Positions 20,528 to 32,794 of a stretch of DNA of 64,000 nucleotides are shown here, in pieces. The stretch's first letter is position 1. Each line of letters opens with the position of its first letter. The notes beneath the pieces were generated by a model that worked only from the letters and a program-made list of their open reading frames with translations, made no database searches and was not told the DNA's origin. This stretch comes from Cenococcum geophilum 1.58 (lineage: Eukaryota; Ascomycota; Dothideomycetes; Gloniales; Gloniaceae): NCBI GenBank assembly GCA_001692895.1, contig KV748220.1, forward strand, positions 1,426,358 through 1,490,357. Reading direction: 5' to 3'. The position numbers and the translations under genes were made by a program.

Positions 20528-22600
20528 TAAGTAAATTCCTAATATATAGCTATAGACCACCACACCCAAGCGCTAGCCCTTCTATATTTCTTATTCTAGT
20601 TCTGCTTCGTATATCTATAATAAGAATAGCAATATCCTATCTTAAGTAGAAGGCTAATAAGATTCTCTTAGTTTTAGCTAGAGAGACAGGAGCTATAGGA
20701 GATTTACTTCGCCCTTTATAACTTTAACGTAAATAAAGCTTAACATCTGGGCTTAGAGAGGTTAGTAAGCCTTAAAAGAAGATAGAAGATTCTAAAAATA
20801 CTATTACTAAGCCTATTACCATCGCGGATACCCTTACTATCGCAAAAGCCATTATAAAAGACGCCTCCGACGCCGCTATAAAGGTTAGTAATAAAGTTGC
20901 AAAAACCTTCCTAAAATCTATTACAGAGTCCGCCTAGGATGCCGCTATAAATACCCTAAATACCGTTATAGGCTTCGCAGATACCTAAGTAGCCGTAAAG
21001 GATACCATAAATAGCACTGTAGATACTATAGGCATTACTATAGAGGTAAATACTGGATTAACAGATAACGAATTTAGGTGCTAATTTAAATGCGATTTTA
21101 AAGCTATAATAGTAGGGATAAAAAGCTACAGAATTAATAAGAATAAAGATGTTAAGGATGTTAATATAGAATTAGGAGTAAAGTAGGTAAATAGATCTCA
21201 GAGAATAAGGTATAGATAGTCTACTTTAGTTCTTAGTAAATACTTAAATAGGGGATAGATAATAAAAATGGAGAAGATGTCTACGTATTATTTAGAAATC
21301 TTAAAATATAAATAAAAGAAAAGATAGCTAAGGAATAATTAGTAGAATAGTACAAATTACTTAGACGCTAGACTCCCTAGGAGGTATAAAAGGCTTTTAT
21401 AGTTATTTATAACAGGTAGATAGGATTTTATCTTTAACCGTCTCTCCTAAATAAAACATTAGATTTGCTATCTTTGGTTACATTAATATCCTATAAGATA
21501 TAATTTATAATTCTTACACTGTCTAATAAAACTATTACAACTGCCGCTATAATATACTCTCCCTAGCCTATATTAGCGGATGTCTTTAGAGGCTATATAA
21601 TTTACTTACTAGGAGGAAATAATCCGTCTAATATAAGATAGGAAGAATTACACTTACTATAGCTAAAAAAATACTATATATTTTAGCAAGTAAGGTTATA
21701 TATAATGACCTCTAATTCTATACTTACTGTCGCGCGCGTACTTACTATATTTTAAAGACTAAAGTTATAGCAAATAGGATATACACTAAAAAACTTTTTA
21801 TTACTACTAAGATACTTACTAGCAGCTGGCGCGATATAGAGAATAATAGCCTAATTCCTAAGACCTAGAGTAAAAAGGTAAGACCTATAGCAGTGTAGGG
21901 CGCCTAGTAATAACCCTCCTTTATAAACTTATTAGTAAAGCCCTATAGAGTTAAAACCTAGCTTTAATTAATAGGTTCCTTTAGTATAGCGGCCTTATAA
22001 ACCTTAGTAGTATAGCTATTAGTTGGGGTAGACCTTAAACTAAATAGATAATCCGGAGCTTCTTAAGTCTAATTAGGGCCGTAATTACAAGTCCAGGGAT
22101 AAGGAAAGGAAAGGGTATGTTAAAGGCAAGATACCACCAAAGGCGTTATTGTTTATAACACTATAAAACAAAAGAACGGAAAGTAATAAGGTAACAAATA
22201 ACCGCTATATAAATATACGTAAGGGGGTTAGGTAGAGGAGTGTGTATTATAGTAAAGGAAAGAAGGCAACTAAGTTTTTAGCCAGCTAACTCGCAGGCCT
22301 TATAACAGCCCAGAATTTTATATTTAAAAGTACTATTTTATATTAAAACCTTAGCTTCTCTTTTTAAGTAGGCGGTATCCTATCTAATAACTCTAATTAT
22401 ACTAGCTGCGTTACTTACGCGTTACTTATTAATATTTGGGATATAAGATACTAATATTATATTATTAAGAGTAATAACGAATATAAGGTTATCGGAGGCG
22501 CGGGGGCTTTATTACGGCATTTTTAGTAAAGTACTAGCTTTCTATATTAAGTGACTAACAAAATCTAGGTTTTATTAGTTCCTCTTTCTCTAACTATTTC
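20528..22600 (+). other. RIP-degraded coding-like sequence, unidentified
   Basis: Between about 20,780 and 21,060 the + strand reads, through two stops, as a repetitive Thr/Ala/Asp/Val-rich stretch (TIADTLTIAKAIIKDASDAA, then DAAINTLNTVIGFADT and VAVKDTINSTVDTIG). It looks like an amphipathic repeat of about 11 residues, similar in style to LEA or apolipoprotein-like repeats. The remainder to 22,600 has broken frames and no family I recognise. A short purine-rich, less mutated piece at about 22,090-22,200 may mark a junction between elements. Confidence 0.35.
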
Positions 22601-25600
22601 TCAACTAATGCTAACAAGGCAGCAGTATAGCTAAATAGCAATATTTACTCTTAATACTATTATTACCTTATACTATCTACAAATTGACTTTAAACCGCAC
22701 TCTGCAATTATTAAAGTTATAGCCACTCTATTTATAGTACCTTCTTTTTTAAACTAGATATTTTACTCTTTTTACTATAAATATTAGCTTTATTATTAGC
22801 GGATAGACAAGGTAAAGGCAATATAGTAGGTTAAAAAAGCCACATATAACTACGTCCTTAAATAGTTGCATTATAATTAAAACTTCTTGTAATAATACTA
22901 GTAGAACTCCTAAAAAGTATAGAATAATAATTAACTACTAAAATTAAGAAACTAGTTGCATACTTACAGATCCTCTATCCTTATTAAAGTTAAATATATC
23001 CTACCCTAAAGCAACTTAGTTATAACTTAAAGAGCTTACTTAATTAGCGGATCAACCGGAATCCATTAAGAACTTTTAGAAAGAGCGCCTTAGAAACGGT
23101 TTACAGCGAAGCTCTTTTTAGGATTAACGCCGCCTAAGCATTAATATGCCGTAGACTTTAGATAGAGGGCAATAATTTAATATTATAGATAGCTCTTAAT
23201 TAGATATTAACATAGTAAATCCTTATAAACTCTTAAGAGCTTCTAAACACCTAAAAGAGCCTATTATTTATATTAACCTTAGCATTAAATTTAATACCTA
23301 TATTAACGCGTTAGGACGTAAAAGAGAGCTTTTAAATAGCTCCTTAAAATGAAGAAAGGATACTAACTTACCTAATAATAAAGGGGAGCTTTCTAGAAAC
23401 CTCTTAAAACGGATAAAAAAAAGTTAAAATAAGCTAGTTCTTATAACGAAATAGGACCAGTATATATACAATCTAAGAGTTAAACATAGGTTAACGTAGA
23501 AAGAAACTTCAATAAAATTTAGCAGAAGATTTAAGAAACTTTTAATTTTAGTACTTTAGATACAACTAATAAGATTATATAGCGCTATTTCTCTTATAAA
23601 TAATGCGGTAACGGGTTATAATAAGAGTAGCGTTAATATTAAGAAATTAATCTTGGTAGTATTTTAGAAGATCCGCAGCGGATTAAAGGTATAAGTTAAT
23701 AGCGTTAGTTAAGTAACCTTTTAGGATTAGCTGTAGAGGGGAGTTATAGGGGTTAAATATAAGGGCTTACTTAAGGCTTACGCCAAACCCTTAAATAAGG
23801 ACTAAAAAGCCTTAAATAGGTATAATAAAGAGAGGATATAGTGGTTAAATTTATTAAAAATTGTTTTTACCTTATACAAAAGTTTAATAGAGGGAAGGTT
23901 AGTACTTAATATATTAATGCGCCTCCGGGTCTACTACTAACTTTTTTATTAAATTATTAACCTAGTTATAATAAGCGCCGTTAAGGATATAAAATAGCTG
24001 AGAGAGTTAATTAGGTAGTTAATAAACTAGCTATAAAATAGGAATAGAAAGCCCTACTTATCTATATAGCGCTTATAAGTTGGACTATATATAGGCTACC
24101 TTATAATATAATCGCTAATATAATAATAGGAGGGCAATACGCCCTTACTAATATAGTAGAGTTAAGATAAGAGATATGTATTTAAATAGCATAAGGAGTA
24201 GTAGAGGCGCTAGAATAAGATATAATTCCTACTTTAACCTACGTACTATTTAATCCTGCCTATAAGATAAGCTATAACTAGTATAGGGAGTAAGTTTACG
24301 CACTTTAAAGTTTACGGTATTTTAAAACTAAGGTTAGCTGCAAATACTTTAATATTTATAGGGCTCTTAGACTTACTAACTTTATAACCTATAAACTTCT
24401 ACCTAAAGATCTACTAGAACCTCGTATTTACGAGATTAATAAAGATAGCACTACTAGCTTCCCTTCGCTTAAGGTTTTATCTACAGCCTAAAAAGTCTAT
24501 ATTAATAATAACAGCGCTTTAAATAATTAATTGCATAATATCCTAGGTAAGTTAAATTAGAGAGATAAATTTCTATAGAGTTTTAATAATCCCTTTAGGA
24601 TCTCCGCCGGAAGGCGCTTCTTTATATATAACCACTTCCTATATAGAGAAGGCACTTAATAATGTTAGAGGATAAGATTCTATAATATAATAAGGATTAG
24701 ACTTAGGGACAGAGGATAGCTACTAGCGTATACCTTCTCTAATAAATATATACTTAATTAAAATTTATACCGGGACACTTTCTATAAGTCTAAATTGGGA
24801 CTATATATTAGATAAAGACATTCTAGATTCTTTTAAATACGATACTAGATAAGTTAGTACTAAAATAAAATAAGGAAGTAAAACTAAGTAATTAGTAGCT
24901 CTTAAATAGGGTTTTAAATAGGCCCTTAGACGGGCTCTTAATAGCTAATGACTCTTTTATAATACCTAATACGTCCTTAAACTTATAATATTATCCCACT
25001 ACCTATTATAGGGATAAATTTCCTTACCGTACTAGACTATATACCAACGTCGCAAATATCCCTCCTCTATTAGGAGGGTAAAGGTATATTAAGTCGCCTC
25101 ACTATACCATTACGTCACCCATATTTAGTCTTACTAGAGCTTTTTTCTAGGAGAACGTCGCCAAAGGCGACTGATTATAAGATCCTTTAATAAAGATATA
25201 CCAGCCGTTTTTAGATTTAAGTTTAGTTAGGGCTATAGTAATATATACTACTTCCTTCTCTCTACTATAACCTTTAGTAGTTAGAGCTAATTTGCAAAAA
25301 ACTCTATTATAGAAGGATTAAAATTAAGGAATAGGTTTACGCGCAGGAACTTAGTAAAAGAGAATTCGCTACTTCTCTTCTACTATATATTAGCAAACAT
25401 TAAGCAAATAATACGCCTAACTTACTTTAATAAACTTATCCCGTATATTGTAACAGACTGGGAGTACCTTATATCCTATATACTTATCCATTTCTCTCTT
25501 AACTTTTATATCCTTTATTGCTAATAGCGCTTATTAAATAAGGGATAGAGAAATTGCTTCCTAAATGACTATATAGTCTACACTATTTACTATTATTAAT

Positions 25601-27450
25601 TAAATACTTCTATAATAGGTAGTTAGGTATAGATATAAGGGAGCCTATAAGGCTATTATATACTAACGCGTAATACTTAGTATAAAAATCGTCGGCTTAT
25701 ATAGAACGTAAAACTTCTACCTTTTATAAAAATGCTATACTGCATTAATTTATATCTTCTGCCGCTATTAGTGCCTATATATTTCTACTATTTAGGTTAG
25801 GTAGCAAACTCTCCGCTAAGCACGGTAAAAATTACTAGCGCCGTATTTAGACTGGCCTATATTAGCTTTAAGTATAAATTAGTAACCTAAAATATCAACA
25901 ATTCCTATATCTACCCCCTTATTTTAAAAACTAACCTAAAGGGTTTATATACATTCTAAGAAATATATAAGTCATTCTTTCTTTAGTATAATGGTATTTT
26001 TCTACAGTTCCGCACAATGTGCAATTATACTAAAGTTCACTATAAATGTACTTATCTTTAATATATAGTGAAAGCTTAGTATATAAAATATTAGGAGACG
26101 CAAAAGAGGTGCCCTATAAATATAGTTTTAATATAAGATTAGAATTATTTTCTACGCAGCTAGATATATCTAACGCGCTATATAGAGAATATCGCCCTAA
26201 CAAAAACTGCGGCTTACTTCCGCTGCTTACTTAAAGATTATTACTAAACTAATATTAGTATGGGAACTTAGGCGATTATAAAGATATATTTATAAGCTTA
26301 AAGAACATAGGAGGTAGGGTAGGAACCTAGGGGCTAAGTAAATAAAAGAGACGGAGTTAGCTTCTATACACGTCCTTAGCACTAGCTACTACCTTACGTC
26401 TATATAAAGGCAAATACTAAAAGGGCTTACCAGCTTTCTTAGCCTAAATTGCTTATAGAAAGCTACTAAATATAAACAATAACTATGTTTTATATATAGC
26501 GGTCTTTATCTAAAACTCACTGGTTAAGGCAAAATTTATAAGGCCTCTATCTTTATTAAATGCCGTACTAAATATATCTAGTGCCTTATAGGATATAATC
26601 GCAAAATAAGGTTCTATAGGAAGCTAAATATATAAGACCCTAGAGTTAGAGGTAAATATATAGCTAAATATATAGGCTAACTACCTTAATACAAGGTAAA
26701 TAAAGCTAAATATTTTTAAGCCTTAGCTAAATATTTATTTAATCTAGTTCCAACTTAAAAAATAGCTAAACTTATAAATACATTTTACTTATTTAACCTT
26801 AGTGCTTACGGCTTTATATATCTTATACGCACCTACTATTTTATAAGCTATAGCTATATAGATTAGGATGTCTAGGAGGAAATAAATAGCTATGGCGGAT
26901 AATATATAGGTGACAATATTATATAGACCAAAGGAGTACTAAATTAAGTAGAGAGTTATTATAAATATACCTACCCTACTCTAGAGTCGCAAGACCTCCT
27001 TAAATATACCTATAGCTTTAACTATCGCGCGCATAATACAATCTACTATATTGCCCCTAATCTAAGTTCTTATTGTTACTCGCCCGGCTCTACTTAACTC
27101 TTATTAATTAAATACTAATTACGCGGATATAAAGTTAATTTATACATTTCTAAAGCAAACGCTTAGTTTTATTAACACAGCGGTAGATATAAAGTCTATA
27201 TAGCATTTAATTACAAAAGTAGGAAGATATATTTAAATTATCTTTAACTATAGACTTCCTAAGAATAATTATAGACCTCCTATAGCCGCGTTTTGGGTAT
27301 TAGATAAATCTACCTTTTTAACTACTAAATTTTACTATCTAAGATTAGAGAAAGAGGTAAATAATATAGTAGATATATCGCGGGGTTATAGCGTAAGATT
27401 TCCCACTTAAATAGACCTTTGGAAGAATTGAGATACTTAAAAATATAAAG
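22601..27450 (+). pseudogene. Large RIP-degraded coding region, unidentified
   Basis: Reading through TAA/TAG, the + strand yields long coherent protein-like stretches. At about 24,240-24,480 it reads with YRALRLTNFITYKLLPKDLL. From about 24,950 to 27,450 one frame runs nearly continuously with stops almost only at Gln/Trp-type positions, including an uninterrupted 62-codon piece at 26,046-26,234. This suggests one or more genes or a large transposon ORF that was intact before RIP. I do not recognise the family. Proximity to the DUF3435 remnant makes a decayed large mobile element conceivable, but nothing here proves linkage. Confidence 0.4.
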
Positions 27451-27929
27451 CGATAAATTTTATCTTTAAACTCTCTATATAAGTCTATCTAAAACTCTAT
27501 AAATTGCGTATTAAGCGCTAAAAAGAGGACTATTAATAGTATTCTCTCTTATTATCTTAAGTATAATATTAGGAACAGTATAATTGTAACGGAATCCCCT
27601 AAAAGGTATATATCGGATAAGATAATAAAAGGTTTTATCTATATCCCATATATATCCCAGAAGACATAGTTAGATAAATTAGGGGTAAAGGATTTTACTA
27701 GCGTCTTAGAAGGAATATATAGAAAGCTAGTTCTCCTCTAGAGAAGAACTAGCAATTAGTCTCTAAATAGAAGTAATTAAAAGCATTTGTCCTTTAATAT
27801 ATAAAACTCGTTCTGCCTTTAACTTACCTTTAACTTACCTTCCACTTACTAGTTATAATATTAATTAGATAATTATACGTTCCGGTTAAACTAGCCTCTT
27901 ATAATTCTAATCGCTTATAAATTGTTAGG

Positions 27930-28960
27930 AATATACGGCTATTAATTAATAATAATGGACTATACTCCTTTACTCCCTAAAGTAACGCCCTTACTATAAG
28001 AGGCTTAGAGAGTCTCTCTAGAGAAGCGCATTCCCTCCACTTGTAAAGGAGTAGACTAGGAAGCTACGGCTAGTCTATTTAACTTTATAAAACCCTTAGG
28101 AACAATTACCGATAAGGAGTTATTAGAACGGTCGCTATATAAAACCCTATAAAAAATAAAGAAGTTAGAGATACGATTAAGATAAGCCTATTAAGACTAC
28201 TAAGAACAATTATAGGGATAATTAGGGGAAGCGTAGACACCCTAGATACGAAGCGGACTTAAAGGGGCAACGCTACACTATATTGTAATATTAGAAAAAC
28301 CTAAAGTCCGTATAAAGGAACCTAATAAGTATAATAGTAATAGTCTCTAGAACTATAATCGTTTTATCCGTTAATATAAAACTAAGTTTTAGCTAGATCT
28401 AAAACATTACTCTAGTAAGTATAATTAAATACTAATTGCTTCTACCTTCCTATGTAGCACCGTTAAGAGGTTATAAACACGCTACGAGAAGAAACTTAAG
28501 TCCTGGTTAGTTAATTAGGTCTAAGACCCTACTAATTAAGGGATAGATTATAACCAGCGATACTATAACGCTAAATAGTAAGAAGGCTAGAGTATAGTCT
28601 AGTTTATAAACTACTTACTAGAAGAGCTAGAAGATAATATATCTTACTTAGACCTATAGGATAATGCTATATAACTTTACTAGCTACTTACTAAGTTATA
28701 ACCTAAGATTTAATAGGCTATATAGGAGAAGGGCGAAATTCCTACCTCTTAAGAAAAGCTTATCTCTAAAGCTACTTAGATTAAAAATACTAAAAGGGAT
28801 TATTTAGGCAAGTAAAAGAAACGAGACGCTAATAGTAAAAAGTATAGGACTAGACCCAACTTTAATAATAGGGGCAGATTCCAACTTAACTACTCTATAA
28901 AAGGATAACGTAAGTAGGCTTTATAGCCTTAGAGTAATACTAGTTAGCTATTATAGGACA
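27930..28960 (+). pseudogene. Gypsy Gag fragment, RIP-degraded
   Basis: The + strand, read through stops, contains IDYNQRYYNAKQ, then a helical Gag-like segment with VQFINYLLEELEDNISYLD and LLTKLQPKI, then SQEKLISKATQIK and a basic tail with TRPNFNNRGRF. This pattern (RExQSxxQFxxYL, a LxxKLxPxxxxxI segment, TxxELIxLAxxIE) is typical of retrotransposon Gag in Ascomycota. No protease or RT follows before the next element, so this is a 5' fragment. A match to the intact family would settle which gypsy it belongs to. Confidence 0.6.
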
Positions 28961-29008
28961 CCTATATAACACCTTATACATACCTACCTGTTTCTACTAT
29001 CTACGAGA

Positions 29009-29320
29009 CTGTAATTCGCCGCGACCTATAGCAATCTAATGGCAATCTGCTACATTCTGCTATATTCTACTAAGTTCTACTAGGACTACTACGCGAATCC
29101 TATTCTGCTCCGTGCATATGTTAACTAAGCAACTAAGTTAACAATATATACCCTTTCTTCCCGTTTTTCCTAGCTTCTTTTCTTATATAACGTCTTAATC
29201 TTATTACACAGTTTATATATATAGCTTAATAATATCTACTCCGCTATATATTATCGCCGCTTATACTTACTCTGTAATATTACGTTGTATTAAACCTACC
29301 TTATATCGCCCCATCTAGCA
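29009..29320 (+). repeat. Possible 5' LTR/leader before the next Gag
   Basis: It starts TGTAATTCGCCGCGACC and precedes a Gag frame at about 29,330. No second copy of this LTR is present in the window, so the call rests on position and the TG start only. Confidence 0.3.
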
Positions 29321-29329
29321 TATAAAACG

Positions 29330-30729
29330 GCCTAGAAGCCCCTATATCTATAAAAGACCTATACGCTATATTTACCGAACAAATAAAGACTTTATAATAG
29401 GCCTTTACAGATACCCTTATCTATTATAAAGCCCAATATTATAAGTTAATTAAGTTTCTAAAAAAAGAAATTAAAGAGATCCGTCGAAACCTACCGTCTA
29501 CCCTACCATCTACCCCACCGTTACCCCTACTTGCTGCCACCGGTATTAACCTATAAACACTAGGTAGAAAAAATATGTCTAAAATTAACTCCTTAACCCT
29601 AAATTCGCTAATTAGTGCCCCTAGAAAGAAGTTAACCGAACGCCTCCCTAATCCTCCCGCCTATTTAGGTAAAAGAAGTAAACTATATTCCTTTTTTAAC
29701 TAACTTAAGAATAAGCTAAACGGCAATATCGACCGCTACCTTACCCCTAATAGCCAACTACGTTACGCCATAAGTCGCTTAATAGGAGATGCTGTAGAAA
29801 CTGTATACCCGTTCTAGCCGAGCACTATAAAAGAACTAGTTATTATACTAAAAGTATTTTACGGCGACCTTAACCAAATTGCTATAGTATAAAGGAAACT
29901 AAATAAGATAATATAAGACTTTAAGAGCTTTTTATTATACTTCGCTAAATTCCACTACTATGCTAAAAGGACTAAATAGAATAAACCCGCCTTAATTAAT
30001 TGCCTAATAGAGTCCCTAAACTCCAAACTAAAGGCTTCCCTTATAGGAGTTAAGCTACTAAATACCCTTACTACCTATACTAATATTATTAACGGCTTAT
30101 ATAACGATATACTACGCCTTACCCTAAAATATACCCTAATACTCCGCCCCCTAGCCGCCTAAGACTTGCAAGAATCTTGACGCTATAAACATTAACACTA
30201 GAATACTGGAGTATGCTCTACTAGGGTCCTCTAAATAAGAACGACGCATTAAGCTAGGCCTTTACTTTAAGTGCGAAAGTAAAGACTATATCTTAAGAAA
30301 CTGTTCTATCCCTCTGCCTACGTCCTAAAATAATTTATAAACGGCTAATTTTGGCAACTATCTACCGCGCCTAACCTTAAGTTATCACTTACGGCCTTCC
30401 TTATCCAGTTTTAGCCCTACGCTTAGTAAGCACTACTTATAAGGACAAAGCTACAACTAATATACTATAAGAACTCCGCCTTAATTACCTGTAAAAGAAA
30501 GGTCCTAGAGCTAAGTTGCTCTCTAAAACAACTCTATCTTAAGATCTTATTAAATACTTTAAATATTACGAACTCTGACTTTTAGGATTATAGTATAACC
30601 GTTAACTGCCGCCTTTAGCAGAATAATTAGTAGGCTAATACTTAAGTCCTAATTAATATAGAAGTTAGTAGTATAGGATTTATTAATAAGATCTTTGCGT
30701 AAAATAATAGTTTTACTATAATAAAGCCT
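29330..30729 (+). pseudogene. Gypsy Gag and start of protease, RIP-degraded, interrupted by gypsy A
   Basis: The + strand shows an N-terminal coiled-coil-like stretch (about 29,370-29,480), then KLNGNIDRYLTPNSQLRYAI, LVIILKVFYGDLN and LINCLIESLNSKLKASLI, a standard gypsy Gag core. It ends with a zinc knuckle read as LYFKCESKDYILRNCSIPLP, where Cys, Gly and His of the usual motif are replaced by RIP-type changes. A short region resembling the protease follows (about 30,560-30,729). At 30,730 the family-1 gypsy A begins. The RT part of this element is not found on the other side, so it was probably deleted. Confidence 0.72.
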
Positions 30730-31136
30730 TGTAGGGAATACTACGGTAGACTTGTTAATGGGCTGGGTATATAGGTAAACAAAAAGTTAACAATATAATA
30801 ATAACTGGTAGAGTAGTTGCCTAATAGATTAACTCNAATTATATTCTAAGATTTACTATAAGGAAGAGAACTATCTAGGTAGAGACTAAGGTCCTTTAAA
30901 TACACAACCGTACTTCTAAGAAATCCTCCTTATATACAAAGTACGTGTTATACGTATTATATATACATACTCTATATATCTCGCGTATACTACGTACAAT
31001 ATTATATAACCTTAGTTACCATTCCTTATTATATAGTTTTACCAGTTCTATCTTAGACTATGCTTTATTTAACTAACTAGCTGCTTTTAACTCCTCTCCT
31101 AGTAGTTATAATATTATACTTAAAGCGTCCATAACA
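30730..31136 (-). repeat. 3' LTR of gypsy A (407 bp)
   Basis: Homologous to the 423-bp LTRs of gypsy B over nearly its full length, ending GCGTCCATAACA against GCGTCCGTAACA. The left ~30 bp (TGTAGGGAATAC...) have diverged more than the rest. Confidence 0.75.
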
Positions 31137-32371
31137 CTATCTCCATCCTCTTTAACTTTGTCCTTAAACATTTCTAATGTCTTTAAGTCGTTTATTAGAG
31201 GTGTAATGTCTATCTAATTAATTTAGTTAATATTGTTACTTATTATACCTAAAGCTCCTTCCTCTTTATAAGCGCAACGTTATGCTTGTACTGTTGCTGC
31301 TATATTATTGCTTAGTGAAATTATACCGTCTCCGTGTTCTCGTTATTTAAAGAAGGGGTTAGTTTATATTGCACTGGCGAGCCCTTCCTTGCGGTAACCC
31401 TCTTTTTGTTTAAAGTGCACTAAAGCAAACGTCTAATTATCTTATAATGTTCGTTCTATATCTAATACTAAGTATACGCGCCCTATAATCCTTAATAATT
31501 ATCTAGTACTCTAGTTGATTTGTTTTAGGGTTTTATATTTAATCTACTACTATAAAGCTTAATGGTAAACTGTTTTAGGTTCTTGCCAAACTTAAGCGTT
31601 TTTAAAATGCTAAGTAGAGAGCTTTAGAGGCCTAGATCTCTACATCTACTCGTTTACTTTGTCTTAAGAAGGTTTATAAAAAGGGTTATTTTAAGAAGTA
31701 GAAACTTATAGAATAAGGTTTACGGGAACTTAGTGATAAAAGAACGGATTCTTATCCAGTAGAGAGGGAAATAACTCTAATAAGTAGTTTGGTAGTCGTT
31801 CTTCCTCCTATATCCCCCTTAGGTGACTTATTCTTTAGCGATCCTTCTTTATTAATATTGCCTAACCTAATTTCTTTTAATACTCCTATACCTTTCTTAT
31901 AGCGTTTTTTAAATTCTGTAATAGTTCCTAGGTAGTCTTATTATAGCCTATTTACTTAACCTCGTACCATATTTTATTGTTAATGTCCTTATAACTAACA
32001 ATCTTTAAAATTTTCTATTCGTCTTCCTCTTATCCTCTATACGTGTCTACTTTATAAATTAGTGGCTTAATATTCCCGTGTGCTACTTCTAGCATTGCGA
32101 TATACTATATAGGGTAGATCTTTATTCTAGCTGGTAGGTTTAACTTAAATATAACCGGTAAAATTCTTTACGTGATTTTAAAAGGTCCTAGTCTAATATA
32201 GTCTAACATTTTACTTAGTTATTAACTCTTGAAATTTTTATATAGTAGCTATACTTTATCTCCCTTCTTAAGATCTAGTCCCTTAGATCTCTTAGCATCG
32301 TAATACCTTTTTATTCTTTTTTATACCTTTTTCGCTAATTCTATAAGGTCTATATAAAGATTTATTAACGT
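30730..32371 (-). mobile_element. Family-1 gypsy A, 3' part (LTR, chromodomain, integrase C-terminus)
   Basis: The - strand matches the 3' end of the family-1 gypsy at 1-2,813. The LTR is at 30,730-31,136, followed in reverse by the 3' tail, chromodomain region and integrase C-terminal part up to 32,371. There the full-length gypsy B is inserted, flanked by AACGT. The element continues at 40,327. Frames are broken by RIP stops. One ambiguous base lies at 30,836. Confidence 0.83.
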
Positions 32372-32794
32372 TATAACGGAACCTTATAGCAAGAACTACG
32401 ATGGGCTCGTTAATAGGCTAGGTGTGTAAGTAAAGTAAGTTAAAGTCAATAATATAATAATAACTGGTGGAGTAGTTGCCTAACAGATTAACTCTAATTA
32501 TATTCTAAGAATTACTATAAGGAAGGAACTATCTAGGTAGGGATTAAGGGTCCTTAAATACATAACCGTACTCCTATAAAATCCTTCTTGTATATAATAT
32601 ACGTCTTATATATAAGGTACGTAAGTTCCTCCCATTCCTCTTATTTAATACGTAGCATATTATATAACCTTAGTTACCATTCCTCGTTATATAGCTCTAC
32701 CGGTTCTATTCTAGACTATACCTAAATTAACTAACTAGCTTCTTCCAACTCCTCTCCTAGTAGTTATAATATTGTACTTAAAGCGTCCGTAACA
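32372..32794 (-). repeat. 3' LTR of gypsy B
   Basis: 423 bp. It pairs with 39,899-40,321 without visible length change. Differences between the two LTRs are transitions (for example TATAACGG/TGTAATGG at the edge), as expected from RIP. Confidence 0.9.

Noticed and set aside
26046..26234. 62-codon ORF on the + strand as a separate gene
   Set aside because: It is an uninterrupted piece of the long degraded frame from 24.95 to 27.45 kb, not a gene of its own.
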